A stretch of 38,294 nt of DNA from Desulfovibrio sp. (GTDB lineage: Bacteria; Desulfobacterota; Desulfovibrionia; Desulfovibrionales; Desulfovibrionaceae), in NCBI GenBank assembly GCA_031279825.1, contig JAITHT010000021.1:1-38294 (forward strand), written 5' to 3'. The stretch's first letter is position 1; each line of letters starts with the position of its first letter. Positions 1 to 8,234 of this stretch are shown here, one piece after another. The position numbers were made by a program, and so were the translations under genes. The notes under the pieces are model-generated. The model was not told where the DNA came from. It saw nothing but the letters and a program-made list of their open reading frames with translations, and searched no databases.

Positions 1-60
1 CATGCTCACGGCTTGTTGCTTCAATTCCTGCGTATAACGGCCTCGTGGTGCTTTTGCCAT
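1..60 (-). CDS. IS3-family transposase OrfA, N-terminal 20 codons (runs off the window)
   Basis: The reverse strand starts at the ATG at 60-58 and reads MAKAPRGRYTQELKQQAVSM up to the window edge. The pattern RYTxELKxQAV is typical of the N-terminal helix-turn-helix protein (OrfA) of IS3-family elements, which binds the element ends and is completed by a frameshifted OrfB. A strong ribosome binding site (GAGGAGGG) lies just upstream. The left end of the element probably falls in the roughly 60 bases above it, up to about 117, but I cannot fix the inverted repeat without the other end. Only the start is present, so integrity of the element cannot be judged. Confidence 0.7.
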   Translation of the reverse strand, partial: MAKAPRGRYTQELKQQAVSM

Positions 61-115
61 AATCCCTCCTCAATAAGTATGAACTATGGCGTCCATTTTT
101 TCCAGCCTACCTCAG

Positions 116-148
116 AAAAAAGAAGGGCGCTCCGGAAGGAACCCCCTT
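116..148 (-). terminator. Intrinsic terminator behind the two small membrane-protein genes
   Basis: On the minus strand AAGGGGGTTCC and GGAGCGCCCTT form an 11-base stem (one mismatch, one GT pair) around a TTCC loop, followed by TCTTTTTTC. It lies 22 bases after the stop of the 29-residue gene, which supports transcription of that small gene pair and separates it from the IS3 element. Confidence 0.7.
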
Positions 149-170
149 GGGGTGAAATGTGCTGATGCGC

Positions 171-260
171 CTACGAGCGATGTTCTTTACGGGAAAGGTA
201 TATCCCGAAAGCGCCCAGGCCAAGCACGATAAAGGCTATCCACAGTTCCGCAAACGTCAT
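171..260 (-). CDS. 29-residue predicted single-pass membrane peptide
   Basis: The frame starts at ATG 260 and stops at TAG 171. It encodes a 29-residue peptide beginning MTFAELWIAFIVLGLG and ending in a basic tail (SRKEHRS). The middle is one hydrophobic helix, so a single membrane pass with a positive C-terminus is expected. Its ATG overlaps the TGA of the preceding 53-residue gene (ATGA), the signature of translational coupling, and a good terminator follows. I do not recognise the family. Very small hydrophobic peptides of this kind often act as accessory subunits of transporters, but there is no partner left next to it. Confidence 0.5.
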   Translation of the reverse strand: MTFAELWIAFIVLGLGAFGIYLSRKEHRS

Positions 261-418
261 TTTACACCTCTCTTTGCAAGGCCAAGCGCCACGGCAAGGG
301 CAAGCGTCCCCAACACACAAGCAATCGTCGCGTTTTGGTTCGTTCCGCTTTGGTATATTCCGACAAGAAAGCTGCCCACGCTAAATTTTTCCATCCAATC
401 CCGAATCAGTTTTGCCAT
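257..418 (-). CDS. 53-residue predicted membrane protein
   Basis: It starts at ATG 418 and ends at TGA 257. The product starts MAKLIRDWMEKFSVGSF, continues with a hydrophobic segment around residues 29-46 (IACVLGTLALAVALGLA) and ends KRGVK. This suggests an amphipathic N-terminal helix and one membrane helix. An AGAGGA ribosome binding site sits about 6 bases upstream. A longer in-frame extension up to 610 exists, but it runs into the insertion-element remnant at 525-626 and has no good initiation signal. It overlaps the 29-residue gene by four bases. Family unknown. The pair may be what remains of an operon cut by the insertion at 525-626. Confidence 0.5.
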   Translation of the reverse strand: MAKLIRDWMEKFSVGSFLVGIYQSGTNQNATIACVLGTLALAVALGLAKRGVK

Positions 419-524
419 CCTCCATCCTCTCGCCTCCATCACACTCAATACCGATTTTTTCTTTTCTGTCCATTGGCGGCCCGGTCGCTCGTCACCCCTT
501 TGCTCTCGCCCGGCATCCTCAACC

Positions 525-626
525 GAAAATAGAAGGAACTTCAGCTCAAATACAGCAACTTTGACGGTTTTTTGCTGCCCCGCTGAATAATAAAGCCTGC
601 TTGACTTCATTATTCAGCGTTTCCTT
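525..626 (+). repeat. Truncated right end of a short inverted-repeat insertion element
   Basis: This stretch (gaaaatagaagg ... cagcgtttcctta) is almost identical to 38191-38293 at the other end of the window, with two visible differences. There it forms the right part of a complete 313-bp element. It contains the inner inverted repeat GCTGAATAAT ... ATTATTCAGC. The left part is missing here, so this is a remnant. The ends (AGGAAACGCTGAATAAT) resemble terminal repeats of an IS element, but no transposase is present and the family is not assigned. Confidence 0.7.
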
Positions 627-723
627 AAAAAAGAGACGACTGTATATGCCCGCCGTCCACCGTTGCCGTGCGGCGCGGGAGCGCGCCATTCTCCGGCGGC
701 TCGGACGTCGTTTCGCCCCCCCG

Positions 724-3105
724 TCACAGTCCCTGCAGCAGTTGCTCCGCTTCGGCGCGTTGCGGAAAAGATGCGCTGCCGGAAAGGATTTCCCGCAGCA
801 GCGTTTTCGCCTCCTCTTTTTTCTCCGGTCCGGCCTGGGCACTCAGGACGGCGGCCAGATGGTAGGCGAGGACGGGATTTTCCCTGTTCTCCTCACGGGC
901 CTTGCGCAGCGCGCGCTCGGCCTCGGCTGTTTTGCCCAGCATATGCTGAATCCAGCCGAGGGTGTCCAGGGTGATCGGATTCCCGGTGGCGGCGGCCAGG
1001 GAGGCGTAACCCTCCGCTTCCCTGAGGCGTCCAGGGGTGGGATTCGAACGGCTGAGCAGATAGGCCAGATTGTTGGCGGCCAGAACGTTGTCGGGCTGTT
1101 TGGCCAATATGCCGCGGTAGCTCTGTTCCGCCGCGATCCAGTCCTGCTTTTCCTCCTGTAAATTGGCCAGCAGCACTTGCGGGGCGACGGCGTCGGGCTT
1201 TTTTGCCGCAAGGGCTTTGACGGCCGCTATGCCTTCGTCGAGGCGTTTTCCGGCCGTATAGATCTGCGCGAGGCGCGTGGCGGGCTGTTCCCACTGCGGC
1301 GCCAGTTCCAGCGCCCGGTAAAAGGCATGTTCGGCCTTCCGGGCGTCTTTGTTCACCAGGGAAAGTTCGCCCGTCATGAAGGCGGCCATGGGATCCGCCG
1401 GATTGCTCTTTTCGCGTCTTTCGGCAAAGGCGAGCGCCTTGTCCGGCTCCCCCGCCGCCAGATGCGCGCGGATGCGGCCCTCGACGGCGGGCATGGCGGC
1501 GGGGGCCTTCTCCAGAACCTTGTCATAGGCTTTTACGGCCTTGTCGTAGTCCTGTCTGGCGGCGTGCACGGCCGCGAGGCGCAGGAAGGCCGGAACCCGG
1601 TTTTTGTCTTTCGCGGTCATGGGGGTCAAGAGGTCTTCGGCTTCGGTGTAGCGTTGTTCCCGGATCAGGACGTCCGCTTCGGCGAGGAGCAGTTCCGGGC
1701 TGTCCGCAACCGCCTTTTGTCCTTCATGGATGGCGTCCAGGGCGGCGTAGGGATCGGTGCGCGCCATGAAGTGGTTGGCAAGGGCGATATAGGCATGGGG
1801 CGCGTTCGGCGAAAGGGCGATAAGATCCCTGATGGTTTTTTCCGCCTGTTCGACTTTTCCGGCGGCATTCAGGGCCTCGGCCAGGGCCAGGGCGGGGGCG
1901 GGATCGCTCGGGGACTTCTGGGCGACGATGGAGAAATCCGCCGCCGCCTCGGCATGGCGTTGCAGGAGAGAATAGACGCGTCCGCGCAGGGCGTAGGCTT
2001 CAAGGATGTTGTCGCCCCGGGCGATGCGCTCCGTCAGTATCTTGGCGGCCTCGTCCCGCTTGCCCTGTTGCAGGTACGCGTTCGCCAGGGTCATCAGGGC
2101 GGAGTTGCCGTGCTCCCCGGCTCCGGGATCCCTGCCGAGGGCGAGCAGGGCTATCGCGCCCTCTTCCGCGCGGCCGCTCCGCAGAAGAAGGGCGCCTTTG
2201 GCCAGGCGCACCGCGGGCACGGGGACAGGCGCCCCCTCCAGCGTCTCGAGAGCCTTGCCGGTATTGCCTTCGGCAAGATACAGCTCCGCCAGACGCACGC
2301 GCGCGGCGTCCGCCCGGGGGTGCGTCTCCAGATAGGAGGCGAGGTAGGCCGGGCCTTCCTTCTCTTTGCCCAGCAGAGAGAAAAAGTCGGCCATCTGGAT
2401 GACGAGATGCTCGTCTTCGGGATGCAGGGCGAGAAGCTTGCCCAGGTACGCTTCCGCAGCGGCGTATTTTTCCTCGCGGAAGGTGAGGTTGAGCAGCAGA
2501 GCCAACATCGCGGAAGAATCGGGCTTCCTCTCCAGGGAATACTCGAGCAGGGATCTGGAATGTTCCGCGTTGCCGCCGTTAAGGTAGGCCGTGGCAAGGG
2601 CGACGACGGCCTCTTCGTTGGTTGGATCGTTCTTCACGGCCTCTTCCAGCACCTGTTGGGCCTGCGCGATATCGTTCTTGCGCAGAAGCAGGGAACCCCG
2701 CATGGCCTTGACGGCGACGGAATCCGGCCGCAGGGCCAGGGCTTTGGCGATGTATCCCTCGGCGTCGGGCAGATCGTCGGCCAGCAGGGCGAGGCGGCCC
2801 AGGTTGTTCAGGGCTTCGAATCCGGCGGGATCGAGCTCGTGGGCGCGGGTGAAATGGCGCAGGGCGTCCGCCGGCTTTTTTTCTTTAAGGGCGCAGCGGC
2901 CCAGGAGCAGATAGCCCCCCGCATGGTCGGGATCGATCTCAAGGGCGCTGCGCGCTTCTTCCCCGGCTTTGGCGCAGTCTCCCCTTTCTTCGAGTTTTCC
3001 GGCGTTTTCCATGAAGGCGTCGCGCTTGTCCTCCTTGGACATGCAGCCGGCGAAGGGGACAGACAGCAGAAGGACCACTACGGACACGAAAAGCGTTTTT
3101 TTCAC
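724..3105 (-). CDS. Large TPR-repeat lipoprotein
   Basis: This is a 793-residue protein. The start is GTG at 3105, placed 5 bases after GGGAG. Residues 1-21 are a signal peptide with a lipobox-like VPFAGC, so a lipid-anchored, exported protein is likely. The rest is a chain of about 34-residue tetratricopeptide helices; units read A-x-x-L..G..A.A...Y..AL.LDP throughout (for example DPDHAGGYLLLGRCAL near residue 58 and PDNVLAANNLAYLL near 690). Length and layout resemble the PrsT-type TPR lipoproteins known from exopolysaccharide and protein-sorting (PEP-CTERM) loci, but no such locus is adjacent, so that role is not supported here. TPR arrays bind peptides or proteins. It lies downstream of flgE but is separated from it by a strong terminator, so it is probably its own unit. 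Confidence 0.85.
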   Translation of the reverse strand: MKKTLFVSVVVLLLSVPFAGCMSKEDKRDAFMENAGKLEERGDCAKAGEEARSALEIDPDHAGGYLLLGRCALKEKKPADALRHFTRAHELDPAGFEALNNLGRLALLADDLPDAEGYIAKALALRPDSVAVKAMRGSLLLRKNDIAQAQQVLEEAVKNDPTNEEAVVALATAYLNGGNAEHSRSLLEYSLERKPDSSAMLALLLNLTFREEKYAAAEAYLGKLLALHPEDEHLVIQMADFFSLLGKEKEGPAYLASYLETHPRADAARVRLAELYLAEGNTGKALETLEGAPVPVPAVRLAKGALLLRSGRAEEGAIALLALGRDPGAGEHGNSALMTLANAYLQQGKRDEAAKILTERIARGDNILEAYALRGRVYSLLQRHAEAAADFSIVAQKSPSDPAPALALAEALNAAGKVEQAEKTIRDLIALSPNAPHAYIALANHFMARTDPYAALDAIHEGQKAVADSPELLLAEADVLIREQRYTEAEDLLTPMTAKDKNRVPAFLRLAAVHAARQDYDKAVKAYDKVLEKAPAAMPAVEGRIRAHLAAGEPDKALAFAERREKSNPADPMAAFMTGELSLVNKDARKAEHAFYRALELAPQWEQPATRLAQIYTAGKRLDEGIAAVKALAAKKPDAVAPQVLLANLQEEKQDWIAAEQSYRGILAKQPDNVLAANNLAYLLSRSNPTPGRLREAEGYASLAAATGNPITLDTLGWIQHMLGKTAEAERALRKAREENRENPVLAYHLAAVLSAQAGPEKKEEAKTLLREILSGSASFPQRAEAEQLLQGL

Positions 3106-3187
3106 GGCGGCTCCCTGATTTCCCCCGGCGGGGGATTGCGATATGGTCTTGTATCCGCGGCTTTATAGCCCGGAATCAGGGAAAAGA

Positions 3188-3225
3188 CAAGCCCCGGCGC
3201 GGGGAGGGAAGCGCGCCGGGGCTTG
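3188..3225 (-). terminator. Intrinsic terminator after flgE
   Basis: CAAGCCCCGGCGCG (3188-3201) pairs perfectly with 3212-3225 across a 10-base loop, giving a 14-bp GC-rich stem. On the minus strand it is followed by TCTTTTCC. It ends the fliK-flgD-flgE transcript about 57 bases after the flgE stop and insulates the TPR gene. Confidence 0.75.
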
Positions 3226-3282
3226 CGGCGGAGGGGGGCGGCTCTTCGCCGCCGGAGTCCTCCCGCCGCGGTGTTTCCGGAA

Positions 3283-5340
3283 TCAGCGCTTCATCTGGAT
3301 GACCGTATCCAGCATGGTGTCCACGGTGGTGATGGATTTGGAGTTGGCCTGGAAGCCGCGCTGGGTGGTGATCATGTTCACGAATTCACGGGCCAGATCC
3401 GCGTTGCTCTGCTCCAGGGAGCGTCCCTGGGTGGTGCCGAAGACCCCGGTGCCCGCCGCGCCGGAACTGGGAATGCCGGATTCGCGGGTTTCGGTGAACA
3501 GGTTGCCGCCTTCGCGGCGCAGGTTCTGCTTGCTCGGGAACTCGTAGAGCGTGAGTTGGAAGAGTTGCAGGGTGACGCCGTTGGAGTAGGAGGCGGAGAG
3601 GATGCCCTCGGTGTTCACGTTCACGTAGCGCAAATCGCCGTAGGTGTAGCCGTCCTGCCGCTTGCCTGGGTGCTCGAAATAGGCCCCGTCCAGGCAGGTC
3701 ATGGCCGTGGGCAGCAGTTCGGACTTGCCGTCCAGGCCGAAGGTCCACTGCTTGTTGGCGGCGGGCACTATTACCGTTGTCGTGTTTGCCGTGGGTGCCG
3801 CGCCTTGAAGGATGGGAGTCCACGAGCCGTCGCCGTTATCCGTCCAATACGCGGGATCCAGCGAGCCTACCGGCGCGAGCCAGCTATCTGTAAGTCCTGA
3901 TGCCGCGTTGTAGGTCACGCCCGCCGGCGGATTGGCCGTATCCGGCTCCCACTGGGGGGTCGAGGGGCCGGTGTTTATCCAGTTGTCCCAGCCCGGTATG
4001 TTCACTGTCTGGGTGACCGTCGTCCGGATGTCCTGGGCCGTGCGCGTGGCCATGCTGGCCGCGCCGGGATGGCCGGTGGCGGGCATGCCGGCGGGAAAAC
4101 TCCATGTGTTGGTCTTGTTCCGCAGGCCGAAGTCGAGGGCGATGAGGCGGCCGCCGGCATACTGGTTGGGCTGGTCGTAGATGACGGGAGCGCCGGAGGC
4201 GGTGTTGTTGCCGTAACCGTAGGCCGCGGCCTGGCCGGGCGCGCCGGAGAAGTTGGGGGCGATAAGGGGGTAGCCGTTCTCATTGACGGGCGCGGAGACG
4301 AATTTGCTCAAATCGACGGACGGGGGAGTGGTGCCGGAATCCCAAAAGCCGCCCGCGTCCGGGACGAACAGGGACATGTCCTTCATCATGCCGGTGGAGT
4401 CGAAGGTAATGGTTCCGGCGCCCAAAAGACCCCGGAGATTCACGGGCACGTTGGGGGTTGTGGAGATGGCGTTGGGATCCAGGGTGCTGAAATCGCGCAG
4501 ATCGTCCTCCGGGTCCATGGTGATGATGTATTCCCAGTAACTCTCGTTGGGGGAGTTGTTGTCGACGACCTGGCCGCCCACCTCGTTCACCACCCGGTCG
4601 AAGTAGACCGTCAGCTTGTGGGAGCGGCCGCCCTCGTCGTACACCTCTATAGTGGTCTGGTAGGCGTAGGTGGCGTCGCCCAGGGGCTTGGTGGTGTCGG
4701 GATTGGTGGCGTCCCAGCGCTTGAGCAGGGAGAAGAAGGGGTCGTCCACGTTCACGCTCTTGTCCTGGGAGATGGCGTTGTCCATCTTGAGGTTGATGGG
4801 CAGGGTCAGGGAGGTGGTGTGGCGCGGCGGACAGGTGAAGGTGTCCAGCCGCACATCCGTGACCAGGCCCGTGCCCACGATGCCGCCGGTGTCCCGGTTG
4901 ATGAGGGCGGAGGAGGTGGAGTTCTGCATTTCCCTGTCTATTTTCCAGCCTTGCAGCACGTAGCCGTGCGGATCGACCAGAAAGCCGTCCGCGTCGAAGG
5001 TGAAGTTGCCGGCGCGGGTGTAGTACATGGTCTTGTTGGTCTTGGGCATGACGCCGAAGAAGCCGCTGCCGGCGATGGCGACGTCCGTGTCGCTGGTGGT
5101 GGTTTCCAGGCTGCCCTGGTCGAAGTCGTTCATGATGATGCCGATGGACGTGCCCCGGCCTACCTGGCCCATGCCCGAGGCCGTGCCCATGTACTGGTAT
5201 ACGAAATCCTGAAAGTCCATGCGCTGGGATTTAAAACCCACGGTGTTGACGTTGGAGATGTTGTTGCCGATGACGTTCATTTTCTCGCCGTGCGCGAGAA
5301 GGCCGGACACGCTGGTCCACATGCTTGCGGTAAGACTCAT
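3283..5340 (-). CDS. flgE: Flagellar hook protein FlgE
   Basis: FlgE polymerises into the curved hook joining the flagellar rod to the filament. The 685-residue product has the conserved N-terminal rod/hook segment (MSLTASMWTSVSGL, then IGNNISNVNTVGFKSQRMDF near residues 25-44) and the C-terminal helix (NADLAREFVNMITTQRGFQA) shared by FlgE, FlgF and FlgG, both of which build the coiled-coil core. The middle, roughly residues 120-600, is longer than in enteric FlgE (about 400 residues in total there) and forms the variable surface domains. AGGAGG stands 8 bases before the ATG. It is the last gene of fliK-flgD-flgE, 162 bases after flgD, with a hairpin just before its ribosome binding site and a terminator behind. 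Confidence 0.97.
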   Translation of the reverse strand: MSLTASMWTSVSGLLAHGEKMNVIGNNISNVNTVGFKSQRMDFQDFVYQYMGTASGMGQVGRGTSIGIIMNDFDQGSLETTTSDTDVAIAGSGFFGVMPKTNKTMYYTRAGNFTFDADGFLVDPHGYVLQGWKIDREMQNSTSSALINRDTGGIVGTGLVTDVRLDTFTCPPRHTTSLTLPINLKMDNAISQDKSVNVDDPFFSLLKRWDATNPDTTKPLGDATYAYQTTIEVYDEGGRSHKLTVYFDRVVNEVGGQVVDNNSPNESYWEYIITMDPEDDLRDFSTLDPNAISTTPNVPVNLRGLLGAGTITFDSTGMMKDMSLFVPDAGGFWDSGTTPPSVDLSKFVSAPVNENGYPLIAPNFSGAPGQAAAYGYGNNTASGAPVIYDQPNQYAGGRLIALDFGLRNKTNTWSFPAGMPATGHPGAASMATRTAQDIRTTVTQTVNIPGWDNWINTGPSTPQWEPDTANPPAGVTYNAASGLTDSWLAPVGSLDPAYWTDNGDGSWTPILQGAAPTANTTTVIVPAANKQWTFGLDGKSELLPTAMTCLDGAYFEHPGKRQDGYTYGDLRYVNVNTEGILSASYSNGVTLQLFQLTLYEFPSKQNLRREGGNLFTETRESGIPSSGAAGTGVFGTTQGRSLEQSNADLAREFVNMITTQRGFQANSKSITTVDTMLDTVIQMKR

Positions 5341-5358
5341 TTACTCTCCCTCCTGTAA

Positions 5359-5379
5359 TCCCGCCGCAAGGCGGCGGGA
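5359..5379 (-). other. Short hairpin just upstream of the flgE ribosome binding site
   Basis: TCCCGCCGC and GCGGCGGGA form a perfect 9-bp stem with a 3-base loop. On the minus strand it lies in the flgD-flgE gap and ends 4 bases before CAGGAGG. There is no T-run, so it is not a standard terminator. A 5-prime stabiliser of a processed flgE message or a translation modulator are both possible; neither is shown. Confidence 0.45.
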
Positions 5380-5502
5380 AGTTGTACGTATGTTCGCGGT
5401 GTGGCCTCTGCCGACGCGTCGGGTCGCGGCGTAAATCCGCCGGGCGTTGCAGCCTCCGTGCCGCGCGCTTTACGTTCGTAAAATTTTCGCGTCCCGGCGC
5501 GC

Positions 5503-6321
5503 TTATGCCGACGGGCCGTCGCCCGCGGTCGTACCGTCGCCGGCCGCGCCGCCTTCTTCCGCCGCGCCGCCTTCTTCAGTCGCGCCGCCGCTGTCCGTAT
5601 TGGCCATTTCGTGCAGGGACGGATCGTCGACGATCGTGACGTCGTTGAACCTGACGCTGCGCAGATCCTGCAGGACCAAGGTGTGGTTGCCGTCCTGGGA
5701 CATTTCCACCCGGATGACCTTGCCGGTGGAGGTGGTGCTGACGAGCATGCCCTTGCCGTCGATATCACTGGCGGAAAAACTGATTACGTACACGCCGTCG
5801 CCCATGGCGTTGCCGTTGTCGTCCCTGCCGTCCCACTGCACGGAAGCGTCTCCGGCCGCGGCGGAGCCGAGGTTGCGCGAGGCCACCAGTCTGCCGGGAT
5901 TGCCGCTGTTGTCCATGGAGTAGACGTTCATGGTCAGGCTCGGCGTATCGCGCGGTATGTTGAGATTGATGTAAGAACTGTACGCTTTGTCCGTGCCTAT
6001 GCCGGCGATGGTGACCATGTCTCCGGGGGCCTCGACGTACTGGCCGATGAGGCCGACGGCGCTCACGCTCTGCTGTCGCAGATAGGCGCTGTTGAGGCTT
6101 TCCATGCTCTTGTTCATGTTCTGCAGTTCTTCCACGGTGGTGAACTGGGCGAGCTGGGCGATGAATTCCTTGTCTTCCACCGGGTTCAGGGGGTCCTGAT
6201 GCGTGAGCTGGGCCACGAGCAGTTTAAGAAAGGTGTCCTTGTCCGTGGCCACGCGATCGGCGGCGGAGGTGGTGTTGACGTTCGCTTCGTATTGGCCGAG
6301 TATGGAGTCTATGCCAGCCAT
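5503..6321 (-). CDS. flgD: Flagellar hook assembly (cap) protein FlgD
   Basis: FlgD forms the temporary scaffold at the hook tip that lets FlgE subunits assemble. The 272-residue product has the family N-terminus (DKDTFLKLLVAQLTHQDPLN, residues 28-47, then EFIAQLAQFTTVEELQNMN) and a middle with Ig/tudor-like FlgD repeats, including WDGRDDNGNAMGDGVYVISF near residue 165. The C-terminal 30 residues are an acidic Gly/Ala/Glu tail with a repeated EEGGAA unit, not a normal part of FlgD and probably disordered. It starts 14 bases after the fliK stop with only a weak GGGGAAG ribosome binding site, so translation may depend on upstream reading. It precedes flgE. Confidence 0.95.
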   Translation of the reverse strand: MAGIDSILGQYEANVNTTSAADRVATDKDTFLKLLVAQLTHQDPLNPVEDKEFIAQLAQFTTVEELQNMNKSMESLNSAYLRQQSVSAVGLIGQYVEAPGDMVTIAGIGTDKAYSSYINLNIPRDTPSLTMNVYSMDNSGNPGRLVASRNLGSAAAGDASVQWDGRDDNGNAMGDGVYVISFSASDIDGKGMLVSTTSTGKVIRVEMSQDGNHTLVLQDLRSVRFNDVTIVDDPSLHEMANTDSGGATEEGGAAEEGGAAGDGTTAGDGPSA

Positions 6322-6335
6322 GGTGCTTCCCCGGT

Positions 6336-8021
6336 TCAGGCCACGATGTGCAGCCCGGTTGATTCGATTGTGTATTCACGGGCATGAAGCGCGTCTTCCC
6401 TGCCCTCTTCCCCTTCCGCGTCCCGCTGTATCCGGCTGAGCCGCATCAGGCGGTCACGCTCGGCGGAATCCCGCATGCGGTTATGTTCCTGATGCCCGTC
6501 CCACTGGCCGGCAAAGGCGTTGTCGTTCAGGCTCGTCCGCACGTCCAGTTCTTTCACCTTAAGCCCCTGGGCCTCCAGGGAGGCTTTAAGTTCCGCGAGC
6601 TGTTCGCGGATGACGGAGGCGGCGTCCAGGTTGTCCGTCCTGATGGTGGCGTTAAGCTCGCCCTGGCGGACGCTCAGCAGCACCGTCAGTTCGCCGAGTT
6701 CGCCGGGGTTGAGTTGCAGCGTCAGACGGCGTCCGCCGTCCTGCGCGTTCTGGAGGATGCCGTTCTCCACCTGGGCAAAAATTTCCTGGCGAAACTTTCC
6801 GGCAAGGCTATTCAAATTGTGTGCCTGAACGGCGCCCGCTTCCGTCCTGTCGTGGTGGGATCCGGCCAGATCGATGCGGTGCAGCAGGCGGGAAACGGCG
6901 TCTCCGGCGTTTTCCCCGCTTTTGGCCCGCCGGGTTTCGGGGTCTGTTTCCGCCTTCCATCCGGAAAGATCGTGCATGTCGCGGCGGGTGTGGGCGGCGG
7001 TTTCTTCCGCCCTGTCGCGAAGGGTCCGCTCGGAATGTTCGTGCGCGTTTCGGGCGGCAAGGGCCTTGCCGCTACGGCGGCCGGAGGCGTCTTCCCGCGC
7101 GTCCGCCGCATCGCCCGTGATATCGGCCGCGCCGCTCTTCCTGAGCGCGCTTGCCCGCATGAAGGCTTCCGCCTGTTCGCTGTGGCGGCTGCCGCGCATG
7201 TCGTCCACGGGCGCGTTCCGTTCTTTGATTTTGGCCGACTTCAGGGCTTCGTCAACGGCGTCGCGCATCCGGCGTCGCGTGTATTCCGTATTCTTTTCCC
7301 GTTTGGCCTGTTCGTTGCGGGCGAGGGCGAGCAGGGCGTCGAGTCCGGCGCCGTCGAGGCTTCGTTCGTCGGCCTGTCCGAAGAGCTTGCGCAGGAGCTT
7401 CGCGGTTTCGTCGGAAACGTCGAGCCCTTTGAGCAGGGCGGAAAATTCCTTTCCGGTGATGTCGGCCGTCCCGTCCATCCCGGCGAGCTTTTTCGAGAGC
7501 GATTTCCACATGGCCGCGTTGTCGCCGGCATCGCACAGGGCCAGCATCTCTTCCGTCTCGTTCTTATCCAGACCGAGTTTGCCGAGCAACATGGCGAAGT
7601 CGTCCCGCTCCCCTTCTTCCAGGGCGGGATTCCGCCGGACGTCGCCGGAAAGAAGGGCGAAGAGCCTGCCCATTGTCATGGGCGCGCCGCTTGCCGTCAT
7701 CCGCTCAAGGTTCCGGAGCGTCTCCTCATCCACGTCGCGTTTGCGTAAGGAGGCGATAATTTCGTTGCCGCGCAATTCGCCGAGCGTGCCCGTCGCGTGA
7801 TCCGTACCGGAAAATCCCGCCGGCCTGCCGGTATAGTCAGTGCGCCCTTCTTCAATAAAAGAATGCAGCACCGACTCAAAGCTTGCATACCGGTTGTCCG
7901 GCGAGAGGGCGGAAGCGGCGGGGGCGACAACGGCGGCAAGGCCGGCGGCTGCGTCCTGCGTGTAAGACGCGGCTGCGTCCTGTGTGAATGACGAGGCGAG
8001 GGCGGCGGGAAAAAATTGCAT
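6336..8021 (-). CDS. fliK: Flagellar hook-length control protein FliK
   Basis: FliK measures hook length and switches the export apparatus from hook to filament substrates. The product is 561 residues from the ATG at 8021 (MQFFPAALASSF), which follows AAGGAGA by 6 bases. An ATG 24 bases upstream was not chosen because it would lie upstream of the start site expected from the sigma-54-like promoter. The first 400 residues are charged, alanine-rich and poorly conserved, as expected for the ruler part. The C-terminal hook-length domain is clear around residues 430-530: LTLQLNPGELGELTVLLSV, then ATIRTDNLDAASVIREQLAE. It heads the fliK-flgD-flgE operon. Confidence 0.92.
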   Translation of the reverse strand: MQFFPAALASSFTQDAAASYTQDAAAGLAAVVAPAASALSPDNRYASFESVLHSFIEEGRTDYTGRPAGFSGTDHATGTLGELRGNEIIASLRKRDVDEETLRNLERMTASGAPMTMGRLFALLSGDVRRNPALEEGERDDFAMLLGKLGLDKNETEEMLALCDAGDNAAMWKSLSKKLAGMDGTADITGKEFSALLKGLDVSDETAKLLRKLFGQADERSLDGAGLDALLALARNEQAKREKNTEYTRRRMRDAVDEALKSAKIKERNAPVDDMRGSRHSEQAEAFMRASALRKSGAADITGDAADAREDASGRRSGKALAARNAHEHSERTLRDRAEETAAHTRRDMHDLSGWKAETDPETRRAKSGENAGDAVSRLLHRIDLAGSHHDRTEAGAVQAHNLNSLAGKFRQEIFAQVENGILQNAQDGGRRLTLQLNPGELGELTVLLSVRQGELNATIRTDNLDAASVIREQLAELKASLEAQGLKVKELDVRTSLNDNAFAGQWDGHQEHNRMRDSAERDRLMRLSRIQRDAEGEEGREDALHAREYTIESTGLHIVA

Positions 8022-8045
8022 GGCGACTCTCCTTGGCGCAATCAA

Positions 8046-8061
8046 TACAAAGGTCGTGCCA
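8046..8061 (-). promoter_or_regulatory. Sigma-54-type promoter for fliK-flgD-flgE
   Basis: On the minus strand TGGCACG-N4-TTGTA matches the -24/-12 consensus TGGCACG-N4-TTGCA at all but one position (TTGT for TTGC), with correct spacing. The predicted start is near 8035, immediately before the fliK ribosome binding site at 8028-8034. Hook genes are commonly RpoN-dependent in flagellated proteobacteria, so the location fits. No activator-binding site was identified. Confidence 0.6.
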
Positions 8062-8191
8062 AAACATCACGTAAGGAGACGGCCGAAGAAAAAAGGGAGT
8101 GTACTCCGGCACGATTCTTACGTAGTATACGCCATGCAGGCAGGCGCCGCGCAAGGCTTTACCGCGCGTACGCCCTATTTTGGGAGGGAGT

Positions 8192-8214
8192 CCGGGGAAA
8201 ATCATTTCTCCCGG
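8192..8214 (+). repeat. CCGGGGAAAATCATTTCTCCCGG dyad-like motif upstream of rluA/coaE (first of two)
   Basis: An imperfect palindrome, GGGGAAAATCATTTCTCCC, lies in the 213-base gap between fliK and the pseudouridine synthase/CoaE gene. A near twin (GGGGGAAATCATTTCCCCC, perfect dyad) occurs at 11282-11300 upstream of the yedE-like gene. The shared core AAATCATTT suggests either a common repeat or an operator; the data do not decide. Confidence 0.4.
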
Positions 8215-8234
8215 CATTACGAAGGAAGGCGACG

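Noticed and set aside
614-723. Terminator after the TPR gene (GGCGCG...CGCGCC at about 675)
   Set aside because: Stem is short and there is no T-run on the minus strand.
1177-3168. Long open frame (663 codons) on the plus strand opposite the TPR gene
   Set aside because: Antisense frame of a GC-rich gene; Gly/Arg-rich with no domain, while the minus strand gives clear TPR units and a lipoprotein signal.
4069-5358. 429-codon plus-strand frame opposite flgE
   Set aside because: Val/Gly/His-rich shadow of flgE; no initiation signal or motif.
6384-7748. 454-codon plus-strand frame opposite fliK
   Set aside because: Shadow frame of GC-rich DNA; the FliK C-terminal domain is unambiguous on the minus strand.
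8022-8045. Longer fliK start (MIAPRRVAMQFF)
   Set aside because: Would lie upstream of the predicted sigma-54 start and has no good ribosome binding site; ATG 8021 has AAGGAGA.
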